NCBI GenBank assembly: GCA_022702545.1
Contig: JAHRBC010000003.1
Span: 3,224,001-3,288,000, forward strand
Direction of reading: 5' to 3'
Length of the DNA: 64,000 nucleotides
From: Phycomyces nitens
Taxonomy: Eukaryota > Mucoromycota > Mucoromycetes > Mucorales > Phycomycetaceae
The notes beneath the pieces are model-generated. The model had not been told where the DNA came from. It saw only the letters and a program-made list of their open reading frames with translations, and ran no database searches. Below are positions 62,732 to 64,000 of this stretch, one piece after another. The translations under genes were made by a program, and so were the position numbers. How positions within the stretch are numbered: the first letter of the stretch is position 1; every line of letters starts with the position of its first letter.

Positions 62732-64000
62732 GAATCTAATCTCAACACGATAGCGTGGCTCGGCCTTTGACATTTTTTGCACCCAAAAAAAAATCTTTGT
62801 TCTGGACCGAAAAAAAAAGCCTTGTAAATATTTCCAGAGACGCAGATTTTCTTGTGTTCAAAAGGGTGTTTTGTACCTTGATCTATAGTCTTAATATGCA
62901 ACCATGGACATATATGGCCCAAGATTGCCCAAAAGTCCTTGTTCAACAGACTATTCCTGGATATAAAAAGTAGCCATCTGTCCATCTGTATGTGTATATA
63001 TATATATAATTATAAAAAGATAATTCCAGTAGCTCAACGTCTCTTGTTTGTCTGTCCGAGATATCTATCAATAATCAATAAAATAGAGTATTTCCTTCAA
63101 TAAAAAGAAAGTATAATCATAATTCTAAGCATGTAAATCCAAAAAGAAAAAGAAAAAATGATGCATTGGCGTAGGCGTTTCCAATTTCCTTCTCGTCCGT
63201 CAATCAGGGCCGTGTTTTCAGAAATCTGGGTCGCACCAGCCAAATATCAAATGTTGCAGCCGTCAAGGACCCAAGTTGCACTTGCCAAACTACATGCTTA
63301 TTGGCCTGACGTCCATTTATAGCTATTTTATACTAACAGTTAGAGTCCATAAGTTTATTTTTATTTTAAAATTCTGAGAGTCAATTTGGGTTGTATTTCT
63401 TGCCTTTTGTATTTCAGATTATTCAAATCAAAATTGTAGCACTAATATCAATATTTACCAACCGACCTGGTCGTTACTCTCCTTTATCAATGGCCTATCT
63501 TTAATCAGTAACCATAGCAACCGCATTTTAATATTCTGTCCTAAATCCTGTATCCATGACAGTGCCTCTAATTCTCTATATCTTCTCCGATATATTATTT
63601 GTTATTTGATTGAGTTTTATTGGTTATATTGAACTACCGCCATATGCATTAAAGTATCATTTAATAAACATCCTTACAGAAAATTCCATCCTGGAATGCA
63701 ATTCTCAATATGTTTTTTTTTGAGTCTTTCTTAGAAAACATAGCCTAGACAATCTAAAGACTCTTATATTATTACAAACCAATTCTTTATATATGATATT
63801 CTATGGCAGTATTCTTTCTATTGGGCAACCACATTGTCGGAGATGCAAATCAAAATACATGTTTGTTGACCGGAATCCTAAAATAAAAATAAAAGATTAA
63901 CTGTTTACACTTTCCTATTTAGGGACTTTATTAAGAAACTTTTTGTTTTGGCATCTTTTGTATTGATTTCAAAATAGTCCATCTATGAAAATGCTTTTAG
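62732..64000. other. Intergenic, no supported gene
   Basis: AT-rich to the window end, with A-runs at 62784-62820 and a (TA)n at 62997-63009. Only short frames are present, without domains or splice structure. A gene beginning past the window edge cannot be excluded. Confidence 0.5.

Overview
The window reads as nuclear DNA of a filamentous early-diverging fungus, most likely a Mucoromycota (Mucorales-like) species. The evidence is many short GT-AG introns (about 48-150 bp), AT-rich intergenic DNA, fungal-type transcription factors (Zn2Cys6, two-finger GATA), a 202-residue NudC of fungal size, and a repeat-borne gene of a kind I associate with Mucorales genomes. Exon models were built by hand from splice signals, reading phase and family similarity; nothing was aligned by computer.

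Layout. 1-8.3 kb: two tandem, intact, 10-exon genes for kelch-repeat single-pass membrane proteins (both minus), separated by 3.5 kb. 8.3-15.4 kb: gene-poor, with a decayed Tc1/mariner transposase and a 195-bp-arm palindrome built from it, plus one possible small secreted peptide. 15.4-35.3 kb: five DNA-binding regulators (Zn2Cys6, double GATA, bHLH, Myb/SANT+C2H2, zinc ribbon+AT-hook+two HMG boxes), interleaved with a PEBP gene and a DDHD phospholipase. 35.37-37.92 kb: a nested inverted-duplication element carrying a broken spliced gene. 38.2-41.8 kb: a 1024-residue gene predicted to have a kelch ectodomain, one membrane span and a cytoplasmic protein-kinase-like domain. 41.8-45.3 kb: transposon-scarred, gene-poor DNA.

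45.3-64 kb: a compact housekeeping block. It holds NudC, a Ufd4/TRIP12-type HECT ubiquitin ligase head-to-head with a Ubp12/USP15-type deubiquitinase (207 bp between start codons), ribosomal protein eL14, palmitoyl-protein thioesterase, and an orphan secreted protein.

How the genes relate: the kelch-TM-kinase gene and the two kelch-TM genes look like one paralogous family, with and without an intracellular kinase module. The E3/DUB pair could be co-expressed from a shared promoter. The most notable item is the receptor-like kelch kinase at 38187-41828, because extracellular-domain-TM-kinase receptors are not a usual fungal architecture.
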